A stretch of 64,000 nucleotides of DNA from Pieris napi (lineage: Eukaryota; Arthropoda; Insecta; Lepidoptera; Pieridae). The stretch's first letter is position 1. The number at the start of each line of letters is the position of its first letter. A program made the position numbers and the translations under genes. The stretch covers positions 868,001 through 932,000 of the forward strand of contig NC_062239.1 in assembly GCF_905475465.1 (NCBI RefSeq), read 5' to 3'. The notes under the pieces were generated by a model. That model searched no databases. It was not told the origin of the DNA and was given only the letters and a program-made list of their open reading frames with translations. Of this stretch, positions 1-10,871 are shown one piece after another.

Positions 1-300
1 CAGTATTTTTCTTTATTTTTCGTATATTGTACTTTTCTTCCACTTTTGCTTGTCCGTTTGCCAGATGGCAAAGGCCTCCTCCAACCTTCTCCATTCTGGC
101 CTTTCTATGGCCACTCTACCCCATGTTGTTCCCGCGACTTGTATAATGTCGTCGTCCCACCTTTTTTGTGGTCTACCTCTCTTTCTCTTTCCATCTCTTG
201 GGTACCATTGTGTGATTATTTTACTCCATTTGTCCTTTTCCCTGATCATGTGGCCTGCCCATTTCCACTTTTGTCTTCTTATTTTCAAAGTACTTTAGTC
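1..300 (-). mobile_element. RTE-type LINE, 3' end of reverse transcriptase ORF
   Basis: Read on the minus strand, positions 288-13 encode about 90 residues ending in a stop. They carry a WAGHM block, a WYPRDGKRKRGRPQKRWDDD block and a final WRRLEEAFA block. These are characteristic of the extreme C-terminus of RTE-clade endonuclease/reverse transcriptases common in Lepidoptera. Only the C-terminal tail is present and the frame is lost beyond about 300, so this is a dead 5'-truncated copy. A related fragment lies on the opposite strand at 31310-31627. The family call is from recognised motifs, not a search. Confidence 0.8.
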
Positions 301-1058
301 TTTCCTCTGATGTTGCTACTGCTTTTGCTAGATATAGTATACAAAAACCCCATAATAGACAAAACTTTCTTATGGTATCAATAGAAACTTAACATAAACT
401 GTTTTATTTTGTTTTATGCCTTTTTTAATTATTTATAAAATGTATTATTTTATGAATTGATATTTTGTATTATTATTTGCAAGTGTATTATAAATTGTGC
501 AAATAATAATATAAAAACTAACAATTACAGATTGAACAGTATGCTATAGCAAAGATTGCATAAGTAAAATTTGATCAGAGCTATAAGAAATATATCTTTA
601 CTAGCTTAGTCCCGCAGTTTCACTGGCGTTCGATCGTAACGTATATTATGCAGCGATCTTCTTTATAATGGTCAATCGAACACAAAATAAATGTTTAATT
701 CATTATTCGTTAATGTCATGGCTGGATCGAAAATTTTATCACTAAATGTTGAACCATTTCATAATTCAAACTAAATAAACATTTATGGTTATTTTTTATA
801 AATGTCAAAGAACCTTATAAATATTTATTTGAGGTTATTTCATATACCTATTTACATCCAACTTATATTTTATGCTACATTAATGGCGTGGTCAAATGTT
901 GATTGAAATATTATTACATGAAATGGACAAAAATTGACCTTATAACAAATTATGGACCAGGCGAATCTTGTGAATTTAGGTCAGTATTATACTAAATATA
1001 TAGGTCTTTACCTATAAAACCGTTTCAGTCGACGTTAGTTGCCGTTTGCCATGCTTAG
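301..1058. other. AT-rich non-coding stretch upstream of the RING exons
   Basis: No convincing ORF or recognisable repeat is seen. If the RING gene starts further left, this is intron sequence. An exon for the N-terminal zinc-ribbon expected in RNF115/126 proteins was looked for and not recognised here. Confidence 0.5.
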
Positions 1059-1100
1059 TGCGGTAAATCCGTAGCCCCAACCTCTCTAACACATTGCATT

Positions 1101-1416
1101 ATGTACGAACAAATTCGGCCACAACTTGCTTTTGAACGCTACAGTTGTCAAATAATGATTGACCGAATTGTTCCAGGTGAAATGGTGTCCCGCCTAGAGT
1201 GTGAGCACATATTCCACTCGAGCTGCATAAACCCGTGGCTAGAGCTCCACGCCACGTGCCCCGTGTGCCGGTGCTCTCTGCTGCCGGCCAATCACCGCCC
1301 AGAGCCACGAGGGCCTGCTCCCGCATCCGACGGCTCCACCACCACCACCTCCAGCTCTAACACCACTACCAATACCACCACTCACGCTCGTCCGCCGCGA
1401 CACCTGACCTTTATAT
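1101..1416 (+). CDS. RING-H2 E3 ubiquitin ligase, RING-bearing exon (RNF115/126-like, partial)
   Basis: This exon encodes a RING-H2 finger of the kind that recruits E2 enzymes for ubiquitin transfer. Counting from the Met at 1101, the ligands are C16, C34, H36, H39, C42, C53 and C56, and the stretch FHSSCINPWLELHATCPVCR closely resembles RNF115/RNF126 (Drosophila Iruka). The second ligand, expected at residue 19, is Met (ATG at 1155-1157). A Pro/Ser/Thr-rich tail follows. The donor at 1417 (GTGAGT) leaves one base, which joins the exon at 2198 in frame as a Ser codon. The true 5' end is unsure: the frame is open from 1059, and an AG at 1143-1144 could be an acceptor, making Met1101 intronic. 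Upstream exons with the usual N-terminal zinc ribbon are not seen. It could instead be a decaying paralogue. Confidence 0.75.
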
Positions 1417-2197
1417 GTGAGTTTTTAAGACTAAGCGTCTGTTTCACAATGTACGGATATGTTCTACATAAGTTTCAAATTAGCTATTTATTACTTATTA
1501 GTAGGATAAACACTATTGTTGCGTTTCACGACTGTCAGATAGCGCTATTCGACACATAAAATCCATCATAAGCTATGAGTCCGATGAATGTCAAATAGCA
1601 CATTTTATCTTACAAATAATTTATGTGTTGCATAGCTATTTGGTACTTTATCCATACATTGTGAAACAGACCCTAAAATTAAAGTTTAGTACCTTTCCGT
1701 TATAACAAACTAACTTATCAGTTTTCGTCTAAAATACAATAGATACTCTGCCTTCTGTCAAATTTATATGTGTCGGAGATATATCATCACTCCTTCGATA
1801 TCGTCATTAACGGGTTGTGGCTAAAGTGCGAACACCAAAGTTACGAATAATTATCATACAATATTTATTTTGATTAATTTTATACAACACAAATTTAAAT
1901 TATAAGGAGCAGTTGGCGTGCTCTGATTTTTCTAACAATATTCGTACGTTTATTTAATGATTTTAAACTATAAAACAATTATATAATAACCAAACAAATT
2001 AAATTATGATTCGTAATCTAAATGATAAATCAAATCAACAATAGAAAATTAACGTTCAATTGATTCGATAATAACATATCCTGATAATCATAACACTCCC
2101 TGACATAGGTATATGTAAATTAGAAAATCTTCATTTTGATATTGTTTTAATTAATTCCTATGAAATATTGTATAACACAATGTATATTTTATTCCAG
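1417..2197 (+). other. Intron of the RING-H2 gene
   Basis: The intron is 781 bp and AT-rich, with a GTGAGT donor at 1417 and a pyrimidine-rich acceptor ending TTTTATTCCAG at 2197. Phases on both sides agree. No nested gene is seen. Confidence 0.75.
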
Positions 2198-2421
2198 CCC
2201 CCCGCGTAGTTATTCATCGTTCGACACACCCGATGTTCCGTCGGGGGTTCCACACCCACACTTGGGATTCCCCACGCGATATGAGCACTTCTTCCGATTC
2301 TAGTGCTTCTGTGACTTCAGACGGTCGGTGGGCACCTCAGACCCAGTCTGATACCAGCACCGACTCTTCGTCGTCCGTTAATAGAACGCAAAATTACCAC
2401 ACCGATTTCGACTGCGATTAA
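2198..2421 (+). CDS. RING-H2 E3 ligase, last coding exon (Ser/Thr-rich C-terminal tail)
   Basis: The first two bases complete a Ser codon started at 1416. The exon then encodes about 74 residues to a TAA at 2419-2421. It begins PRVVIHRSTHPMFRRGFHTH and ends in a low-complexity Ser/Thr/Asp-rich tail with the terminus HTDFDCD. No domain is recognised; such disordered tails are frequent after the RING in RNF115/126-type ligases. GC content is higher than the surrounding sequence, and a poly(A) signal follows 29 bp after the stop. The conserved splice phase and undisturbed frame argue that the gene is, or recently was, functional despite the Met at a zinc ligand. The two exons give about 179 residues of the protein's C-terminal part. 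Confidence 0.75.
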
Positions 2422-2449
2422 GGGTACAAATTACCTTTTGTTTAATGTT

Positions 2450-2455
2450 AATAAA
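2450..2455 (+). terminator. Candidate poly(A) signal AATAAA of the RING-H2 gene
   Basis: AATAAA lies 29 bp past the stop codon and is the first canonical hexamer in the 3' UTR. Further AT-rich hexamers occur downstream, so the longer 3' end cannot be fixed. Confidence 0.5.
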
Positions 2456-4199
2456 TACGTTTTGACAGGTGTCTTACTTGGCACTTAGATTTACTCTTGA
2501 CAGTCGAATGACGTTGACGTTTGCTTTTGGCACATGAAACATTTTTCAAATTTGTACAGTAATAATCTGTGTTGCTTCTTTTCGTAATGGTTTTCCAAAA
2601 AGCCACTTGTTGAGACAAACTTGTATTTCAAGTGGTGTGATTCACCTGTCAATGCGAATATTACCTTTAATTTATTAAACCTATAGGCTATAGTTAAAAC
2701 ACATCACACTCAGAGACGATCGTTAATGGGATTAACTTTTGTCTCATTCCCCTTCATGTCTGTCTATGACTCTCGGGGTTCTAATTTTTTGCCATTATAA
2801 ATATGTGAGGCAACAATATATCACATAATGTTGCATAAATGTATTGTGCTTTTAAAGATGTCCCTTAAATTACTTTAAAGCGAACTTTTTTATTGTTGAA
2901 ATATTTTGTTATGCATGCCTTCAACTTACTATTTATCCATATATATCTTTTAAAAAATCTAATTATGAACTCTTTGAATGAAAAATTTGTTATGAAATGC
3001 GACCTAATTCATATTTTAATTTAATGTATTTTAAATGTAAATATGTATTTGTAAGAAATATTAGATCATAAACTTAAAGTTTTCTGATATTCTATAATGG
3101 ATTGTTTATAGCTCGGTTTTTAGGTTTTTTAAGGGTTTTATTTTGTAAAGGTAAATCGATAGCTGATGTATGCAACGCACTTGTTTCAGTCATACCATTA
3201 TTTATTTTCAGACATATGTTGCCAGAATAATTACCAAATTACTGGCAACACTGAAGGTTCTATATTAAGTTCCTATATTGTTTTTAAACTATTATGGTTT
3301 TTCAATTTGTAGATATATTCCTGATTAAAAACATATATGTGAGGTGCCGTTTTATTAATTTGAATGTTTGGATGAAAGAATTTAATGCATTTCAAATTTT
3401 AGATCTAGATGTAAGTTTATGCCAAAGACTGATAGAGGTAAAATTTGAAATTGTATATTTAGGTGTGTAAAGGTCTACTTTCTTAGACAATACAGAAATT
3501 TGAGCCCAAAAATAAATATAGTTTTGGGCTAAAATGTTGTTGACTTTTTATACAAGTAGATGAAAATATATATTATGGTTAATTTGTGGAAATTGGACAT
3601 TATTCAGACGATGTATCTTACAATATACAAAGGTTATTTACTTCTTGCATGTTATATTCAAAACCATATGTATACCTACAGATATTTGTTCCTATTTCAT
3701 TTATATGTAAAATAGGATTAAATACATGCGTATGTAAATTGATAAGTAATTTAAATGAAATACTGGTTTGATTTTAGCATGTATTTAATCATGATACTGT
3801 AATATATATTAATACATTTGGGATGAATATAACTGCTATATGCAGTATAGCCACTGTTAAATGTCTAATTTGATTCCATGCTTATTACAATATGTTTGTA
3901 CAAAATTAATTGTTATTTCGAGTGGAAATGTCAAAAACAGAACGAGTGTTTTTAAATAAATGCGCAACGAAGGGTGTTTTGTTATTTTTCCTATTAAATA
4001 GTAGCAACTATTAATGACACAGTGGGAATAGTGAGAATTTAGTTTATGATAACAACTTCAACCTGAATTAATTATTGAATTTTCTAATTAGGAGTAATTT
4101 CGCTCGTATTAAAAACTTTTGTTAATTGACTAATTTGATATACAGTATTTACAATATTCCTAACCTACATACATAGTTAAAAATTAATAAAAATATTAC
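2456..4199. other. AT-rich intergenic region
   Basis: It may include a longer 3' UTR of the RING gene. Short open frames such as 3586-3771 look like chance. No recognised repeat. Confidence 0.4.
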
Positions 4200-4242
4200 A
4201 ACAAATTTAAAAAGTTTGGTCCCTGTGGCAGTGCGCCTTTAA
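4200..4242 (+). repeat. Short dispersed repeat, inverted partner at 37201-37243
   Basis: This 43-bp block matches the reverse complement of 37201-37243 with three mismatches. Its core is GGTCCCTGTGGCA. It is probably the end of an unidentified interspersed element. The adjoining 4243-4390 is less AT-rich than the surroundings (CTCTGGTGTCAACTT, CCAAAGCCGAGCCCTTTATT) and may belong to the same element. Confidence 0.6.
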
Positions 4243-4390
4243 CGCTGGCAGCATTTCCTCACTGTATTGCGATAGTCGTTGAGCGAGGAAAGCACCAGCT
4301 CTGGTGTCAACTTAATTTTTTAATTAGTGCCTGTGCATTTGAACCCTACGGCCCAAGAGTCTCTACTCCAAAGCCGAGCCCTTTATTATT

Positions 4391-5540
4391 TTCCGCCTTT
4401 TTCTGTATGCATACTAATATAATTATGCTTTAGCTTTAGTTCAACAATTAAACACAAATATGAAACACAGTTAACTGTTAGTTTAAAGATAATTACTATT
4501 TAGAAGAAAAAATTAAACCACAAATAGGTTTACAAAATCTCTTATTTTGAAGTTGGTATTTATGATGACTCATTGCTCATTAATATTATACATATATATA
4601 TATATGTATAAATAAATTCATACATAGATAAAAGATGACGGATTTTTTAAGTACATAATTTAAATGATTTCATTGCGTCTTATAATTTTTTATTGTATTT
4701 GTGCAAGCTATTATTTTATATGTATATTATTTCTCTTAGCAGCAAGCAGATGGCTTGATTGGCTTTTTAATGACGGGGTTCTCAACCGTAAGTACTGGGC
4801 GGTTAGAAGTCGAAGGAGGTCGGTGCAATTACTGGCAGATGGTTCAGCCACGCGTCGGGTGGGTCAGTGCCGTAAGCATTAGCACGTGCATACGAGTTCA
4901 TTCAAAGTGACTTATATGATGCACTATTTATTATAAATTTACTTTCATCTTCACCTGCCATCCTAGTCCTAATAGTTATAGTATTTTTCACACCCATTTT
5001 TATTTTTATACAATCTTTTTCGTAAAAAAGAAATTCATGCCAATAAAATTTCGTACAAAAATATACCATGAAACTAATTTTATATATTTTCTGTATTCAA
5101 AATATCAAATCTATCAAAGTTATTATCATTTTTCTGTCTGTTGTTGGTGCGAAACTGATGCTCTGCTCGGAAATTCCTATGCGTGTATAAAAATAATAAA
5201 CACTATTTACATTATATTTATGCAAGACGAGAACAATTTCTTTCATACATATACGTATGTACTTTATGATAATTTGGTTGGTCAAAAACTAGTACATAGG
5301 TACTTATTTTTCTAAGATTTAATACTACAAATTTAACTTATCTATAAAATATTACGTTACTAATCTATATTAACTTTATTTTATATGTTCCATTAAAAAC
5401 CTTTAATTAAAACTATCTGTTAATGTAATTAAATAAACAAGGTCTTTGATCTTTAACGGAAATAGATGTTTTTGTAATTTATGATATCGCCATAAAATGG
5501 ATTGTGCGGGTCAAAGTATTTTAGTGATGGCAAACAGAAT
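4391..5540. other. AT-rich intergenic region with a TA-repeat palindrome
   Basis: It contains a self-complementary (TA)n tract at 4587-4610. A TTAG acceptor-like site at 4739 and a GTAAGT donor-like site at 4788 frame 48 open bases, but no homology supports an exon. Confidence 0.4.
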
Positions 5541-5690
5541 AAAACGGCGCGCGCGCACCTCAATTAATACAAAGGTGCGCGAGCAGCTGACTCCGCACCT
5601 GCCGCCATCTTTAACATTTCTTTAACTTTTTTTCGCCATCGAAGGCATTGGCCTATTTTTTATGGCGCAACATGAGGCAGCTGACGCTTG
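5541..5690. promoter_or_regulatory. GC-rich E-box-bearing island, candidate enhancer
   Basis: The island has a (GC)n start and a 9-bp inverted repeat CGCGCACCT/AGGTGCGCG (5552-5560 and 5573-5581). E-boxes are CAGCTG at 5584 and 5678 and CACCTG at 5596. Two more CAGCTG boxes lie at 6224 and 6245. The motif identities are seen directly; enhancer function is inference. Confidence 0.3.
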
Positions 5691-5875
5691 GGCATTTGTT
5701 AAAGAATCCTTTGTTATCCTCAGTCCGAATAAATATTACGTGCCGACAGACATAGCAGGGGTCTCTTCTAAGATCCCTTATTAAGAATAGGTTTTAAGCT
5801 TATCGGCAGTCTTATCATGTCAGTGTCAATGCTTAATTAATGGTTTTTAGAAATTTATCTACTACCGAAAAAATG

Positions 5876-6010
5876 CACAATTTTTTTAATGGAACTGGAG
5901 GCAAACGGGCAGGAGGTTCCACTGATGTTAAGTGATGCCCTTGGACACTCTCAATGCCAGAAGGCCGAAGCAGGCCTTTTAGAAATTTAGCACGCTCTTT
6001 AATTATTATA
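5876..6010 (-). mobile_element. Jockey/CR1-like LINE 3' fragment
   Basis: Read on the minus strand this is the short 3' tail found six or more times in the window (also 14618, 24545, 28847, 30338, 38112, 39058). Shared words include GATGTTAAGTGAT and GGCAAACGGGCAGGAGG. The copy is strongly truncated and has no coding capacity. Confidence 0.65.
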
Positions 6011-6046
6011 AATTCTGACATGTAACCTAATTAAAACCAAAACGCT

Positions 6047-6195
6047 TGGCTTGGCTAGCAAAAGGCTTGTGTCAGGTTCTATGCCTGGATGATCACCTAT
6101 TTGCTGAAGAGAAAAAAAATTGGTCACGATACAGATACAGAAATCTTAAGCCAAGACCAAGTGTTGTAGCGCCACTAGTTTCTTTCATAATAAAT
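6047..6195 (+). mobile_element. SINE 3' fragment
   Basis: It matches the body of the tRNA-derived SINE seen whole at 31701-31992, including the GATGATCACCTATTTGC region and the TTGTAGCGCCACT end. The tRNA-like head is missing. Confidence 0.6.
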
Positions 6196-7993
6196 CTTTA
6201 GGCTTTATGCTGGGTATTTGAAGCAGCTGTTAAAAAAGGTTCGGCAGCTGTTGGTGTCAAAAGAATCTTTTGAATTATAGGTTGTTATACAATTTCTTGT
6301 TAGGATTACGTTGACAGGTAAGATCTATTGTGATTGCGATTGAATCAGAGTGTGATTCCTGGTTTTGTTCTCTGAAACAGGTAGTAAGTTTATTATTTTC
6401 TTGATGTATTTATCGTGAAGAAACCAGCTAAATAAAATACTAGTATATACATATGCACTCACAAAACCCCAAATATGCCATATCTGCGTCTGGTTAATTG
6501 CTTAGTTTTCTTTGGTAATCCGCCTTCTGAGCCTGACACATGGTTTCAAATAAGTAAAATTAGTGAAAACTTGTCTTAATGGTAATGAGCAGTGTTGCAC
6601 TTAACAAATTCTCAATGTGACTTGTGTTATTTATAGCGTAATTAGGTGTTAATAAATAAATATTTAAATGAGTCGACCTCAGTTACACCTGTTAGAACTC
6701 AGATAACACCAGTTTTGGAGATTCACGTACAAAAAGTTGGACGTAAAGACCACAGTTTACGGAAATTATTTTAAACTTACGAACCTTCTATCTGGACGCG
6801 TTTTATATTTTGCTCGCGTTGGAAGACTATAGAGATTAAAAAAAATCAAGTGATTAGTTTCTCTGCGTAGGATATAAAGTGTTGACTCGGAATATTAACC
6901 CTTAATACTTTATACAAAGCTGATTTGCTGAATATCAAAATATAATATGACTGCAAAGAAATAATCGCTTTCAAGTAAAACGTGTTGCAATGCCAAGATA
7001 TTGTCTACGAAATAGTGAACGTGACTGATCACCTCTTAAAAATAATAATCATTAAATTGCGTATCCGGGCTAGCCGTATTAATACATATTATGACTAAAT
7101 ATTTAACAAACTTTTTACCACTGTTAAATTAAGTAAACTGCGTAGCCAACTTTGTATGGGGTCTCGCCGATTCACCTGCTTGTAATTAGTGCTAATAACA
7201 CACTCGTTACCTGCCTACAACAAAGAAGAAATTTGAGGCTCAGATTTTGTCAAAGGAATTTAGGTTTTACACCCTTATGTTAGGACTTGGTTTCCAATGC
7301 CTTTTTCGAAAGTTTATTGCGGCATGACCAAGGTTTTGCAAAGATTTTCCTTTTGAAAGTTAATGTATACATCAATACTATATTGTAATAACGGCGAGTT
7401 TTTAAAACTACATACGAGTTGTCGAGTTTAAATGCTTTACAAATTTGTACAAAACGTATGATATTATTATAATTTTTTATTTCATGTTAGTTTTAAAAAG
7501 TAGACTTATAAAAAGCTTTAAAGTTTAGTAACAGAACCAATTTTATCATAGTTTATCCCTTACCAACCCCCTCGATAATAATAATAGCCACTGGATCGAT
7601 GAGGCCCAGGATCCCATGGAAAGTAGGTCATTCTCCATGGCACGCACCCTCGATACAAGGGGAAGCCCGGGGCTTAAAGCCTTTTTGAAAATTATTTTTA
7701 ATTTAAAATTATATTTTGTTCTTAGATGTTAATATGTTTGTTTTGTAAAATAAAAATATTTGGCAAAATCCTAGTACAATCGCAGTCTATTTTTTTACCA
7801 TTTCGTGATATTTATGAATGACTAATTCATTTCGATGCCAAAATCAGTCCTAATTATCGCTTCAGCTATATTACTTACAGTTACATATCTGCTGGCCTTT
7901 GACGGATACGGCCAACGACTTTAATAGCTTCTAAACATATGCATGAAAAATATAATTTTACATATACGACACTGTAATTGTACTGTATCTGTA
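6196..7993. other. Intergenic, no feature recognised
   Basis: The sequence is AT-rich. A GC-richer patch at 7590-7680 (GATCGATGAGGCCCAGGATC) has no open frame or recognised homology. Confidence 0.4.
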
Positions 7994-8237
7994 GTGTTGG
8001 CCTAAGGGCGTGTTACTCGTATTCCTGAAGGGTTGTGGGGTCATGGGTTCGAATCCCGGCTTTTCGAGCATTTACCACTAGCTCAAGGAAAACTTCGTAA
8101 GGAAACCGGCATGCCTAACACCCAAATAGTCGACGCTGTGTGTCACCTACACGCCTAATAGAAAAAACAAATGATCACAAAACATAAATCTAAGGCCCAG
8201 TTCATAAAAGGTTGTAGCGCCACTGGTTTTTTTTATT
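7994..8237 (+). mobile_element. tRNA-derived SINE
   Basis: The tRNA-like head includes a clear pol III B box (GGGTTCGAATCCCGG, about 8044-8058) and a weaker A box near 7999. The shared SINE body follows (GGAAACCGGCATGCC, GTCGACG) and the copy ends GTTGTAGCGCCACTGG plus a T-rich tail. It is diverged from the younger copies at 31701 and 42280. Confidence 0.75.
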
Positions 8238-10017
8238 GTTAATACAGTGTTTTCTTAGGTATTTAGTGAAAGTAAATCAATTGTACTAGAAACGTGTAGA
8301 ATTTCGAAACACCTATGTCACATGCATTGTTTAATTGCATTAGCCCCATTTCATGGTGTCCTGTTAGGTCGAAGAGGGTTGAAATTGGGTCGAGGTCTAA
8401 GTTTCCACCCCTTCTGTCAAATAACGGTAGGTACATGATTTCTAAACACGCCTAGGATTCATAGGATTGTACGAATTAGCTTGTTGTTATTGACACTGTT
8501 ATATTAATAACTGACGTCAACAAAATCGAAAGAGATGTTTTAATAAACGTTTGGAGCTCATCTCCGGTACATACCATCTGTACGGTTCATTCATTTAAAT
8601 AATAGAGGATTTCATTTTTACTTTATATTAACCACTCGCGTACCACAATAAAATATAAGCGAAATAATGAATTGCTATGGAACCAATGAATGCAATGTAA
8701 CAGTTGAAGAGAGTGTCTGCGTGTGGCTATACTCTCGGGGCGTAACTTCGACGATTTAGGAAATAGCCTCTATAGGAAATCAGCCTTGGCCTGTACACCA
8801 TCATTATAACACTTTCGTCAGTTGTATCCATTATTTTACCTATAAGGCTTAAATAAATAAATTATTTTGTTTGACGAAATTAAACCTTTGGAATAATTGT
8901 GGATACATTATTGGTCCAAGAAACACCACAGAATGCCTTTGTTGAATTGTTAAAATTCGTTCTTGAAGCGGAATTATTTTTGCGTTGGGTTGGAATTAGA
9001 AATGAAAACAATTTTTAAACAGAGTTCGTATTGTATTGATTTTGTACTCTGTGGCTAAGGATAAAATAAACTTATTTTGCTTTTTACAACCAAGTTCTCG
9101 GCAAGACTTAGTCTAGTTTGAGAAATATTTAGACTTCAAAATTGCTTGTTTGATTGGTGCAGTAAACAAATGGGCCAAGAGACACTACACAAGGGACTGA
9201 ACTCGTTGATTTAGTTTTACACTGATCAAATGAAACAAAAACATTGAAGTTTATCCTGTAATTGATAAGTAGAAATTTAAAATTATGTAGAAAAGATGAA
9301 ATCAATTGATCACTTAAAACAATGTTAGCGATACATGACTTTTAATTATGTGAACTCTTTTGAATGTTGATATATTGAAATGAAGATAGTCAAGTGATAT
9401 AAGAAATAGATTAAATATTAAATTACAAGATTAAATTTTAAATTGCTTTTAATTACTTATTTAAAAACAATTACGTACTATAAAAAGTGATTTTATTCAA
9501 CAAAAATATATTTTAACAAACAACATACTACTACAATACTTAATACTCATTGTAATTATGCTTATGTTTTGTTTTAATTTTAATGTTATATCTTCCCCCT
9601 TCAGCTTTTTAGTTTCTAAATTGAACTTAATATTTTCTAACATAATAACTCTAACTTAGAGTCTAAAAACTTTTTGTATTATAATATACTCTTAATTAAT
9701 TATAAACAACATAAACCATGTATGAAATTTAGTAGTTACTAATCGAGTCGATTGATATTTTAATAAGTAATTACTTATTCATTAGCATGTTAGTGTCTCT
9801 GTAAATAACACCTTGTAGGTGACGTAATAAAGTTTATTCCGTCAGTAAAATAACTGTATATTGAACGTGCATATTGTATATTCATATTATAGAGCGCAAG
9901 TGTATAAACAAAGACACAAATGCATCACGAGAGCAGACTTAGGACAGATGGTTTGTGTTAATTTTAGACACGGACATGTTTAGAACCGTAAGAAAGAAGA
10001 AAGTCTTCTCTCGACTC
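8238..10017. other. AT-rich intergenic region
   Basis: No ORF, RNA gene or repeat recognised. Confidence 0.4.
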
Positions 10018-10088
10018 TACGCAGTAATTGAATCCGAAACCGTATGATCTGGATTCGGATATGCTCACCACTAGACCAAAGTGGCGGT
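10018..10088 (-). repeat. tRNA-like SINE head fragment
   Basis: On the minus strand an A-box-like TGGTCTAGTGGTGAGCAT is followed at tRNA-like spacing by a degenerate B box (GGTTTCGGATTC). The fold does not look intact enough for a tRNA gene, so a SINE head is more likely. Confidence 0.45.
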
Positions 10089-10400
10089 AACTATAATGTG
10101 ACGAGTAAATTGTGTAGAGTAGTGTGAACGAACTTAATGAAGGTTGTAGGGCAAGGGTTGTTAGTCAGTTGTGATGACCGACTCATTAGTGGTCTAGATA
10201 TGCGGTCACTCGCCCTAACCCGGAACTACAACATTCAATTAATTATCTAGGGCCTTCTATTCCTATGTCTAACTATATATATTATGGCTCATATTAAATC
10301 CACTCGCATACTTACTTCTATAAAACTTACAAGCTTATAAGGATTTATGTATATATATTACAAGCTCTGTATAAAGAGAAAAAAAATATGTAGAATTTTT
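10089..10400. other. Intergenic region with an imperfect inverted repeat
   Basis: About 10143-10160 (GTTGTAGGGCAAGGGTT) is imperfectly complementary to 10219-10235 (AACCCGGAACTACAAC), possibly another degraded tRNA-like repeat. Nothing else is seen. Confidence 0.3.
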
Positions 10401-10871
10401 GAAGTGAAACTTCTTTAGGCGCAGGAGGGTAAAATTTTTACGGATGAAACGCTATAATAATAATATTAGTGTCACGAAGATGTGCAGCGTTTTTGTCGAA
10501 GGAAAGGGAGAGAACGATTGAGACCGATTGAGAGAGAGAGTGAGAAGGGCGAATTACCTTATAGAAATTTTATTTTTAAAATAAAAATTTCGTAACGAGA
10601 ATTCATGAAATATTAGTGTTTTATATTTTATGCAAAATTTGTAATTTGTTGTAAATTGAAATGCCACATGTTTTTATTATCGAAGATATAATTTAAAAAA
10701 TAAATTTGTATTAATTTTCGACACTTTTAATATTTTAATGAACATTAAATTCATTAAATTCCTAACATATCTTCCTTTTTCCCTCCCTCTAAGTCTCGGA
10801 AATCTTAAGTTTTAGATTTGTATAAATATGAACAAGACTTAAAAATTAGTTGGCCAAAGAAGTTTCACTTC
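10401..10871. mobile_element. MITE with GAAGTGAAACTTC termini
   Basis: The element has 20-bp terminal inverted repeats, 10401-10420 and 10852-10871, sharing GAAGTGAAACTTCTTT with about two mismatches further in. Purine-rich sequence near the left end (GGAAAGGGAGAG) is mirrored by pyrimidine-rich sequence near the right end. The centre has an AT palindrome near 10567-10592. It is 471 bp with no ORF. A related end pair occurs near 20128-20336. The superfamily is not determined and a target-site duplication is not clear. Confidence 0.7.

Noticed and set aside
1099..1326. Minus-strand frame opposite the RING exon
   Set aside because: Shadow of the RING exon; no domain or splice context.
4740..4787. 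48-bp open microexon between TTAG and GTAAGT
   Set aside because: Splice-like sites and an open phase-0 frame exist, but the 16 encoded residues match nothing and no neighbouring exon is available.
8040..8062. True tRNA gene suggested by a consensus B box
   Set aside because: It continues into the SINE body and no cloverleaf with matching acceptor stem is seen.
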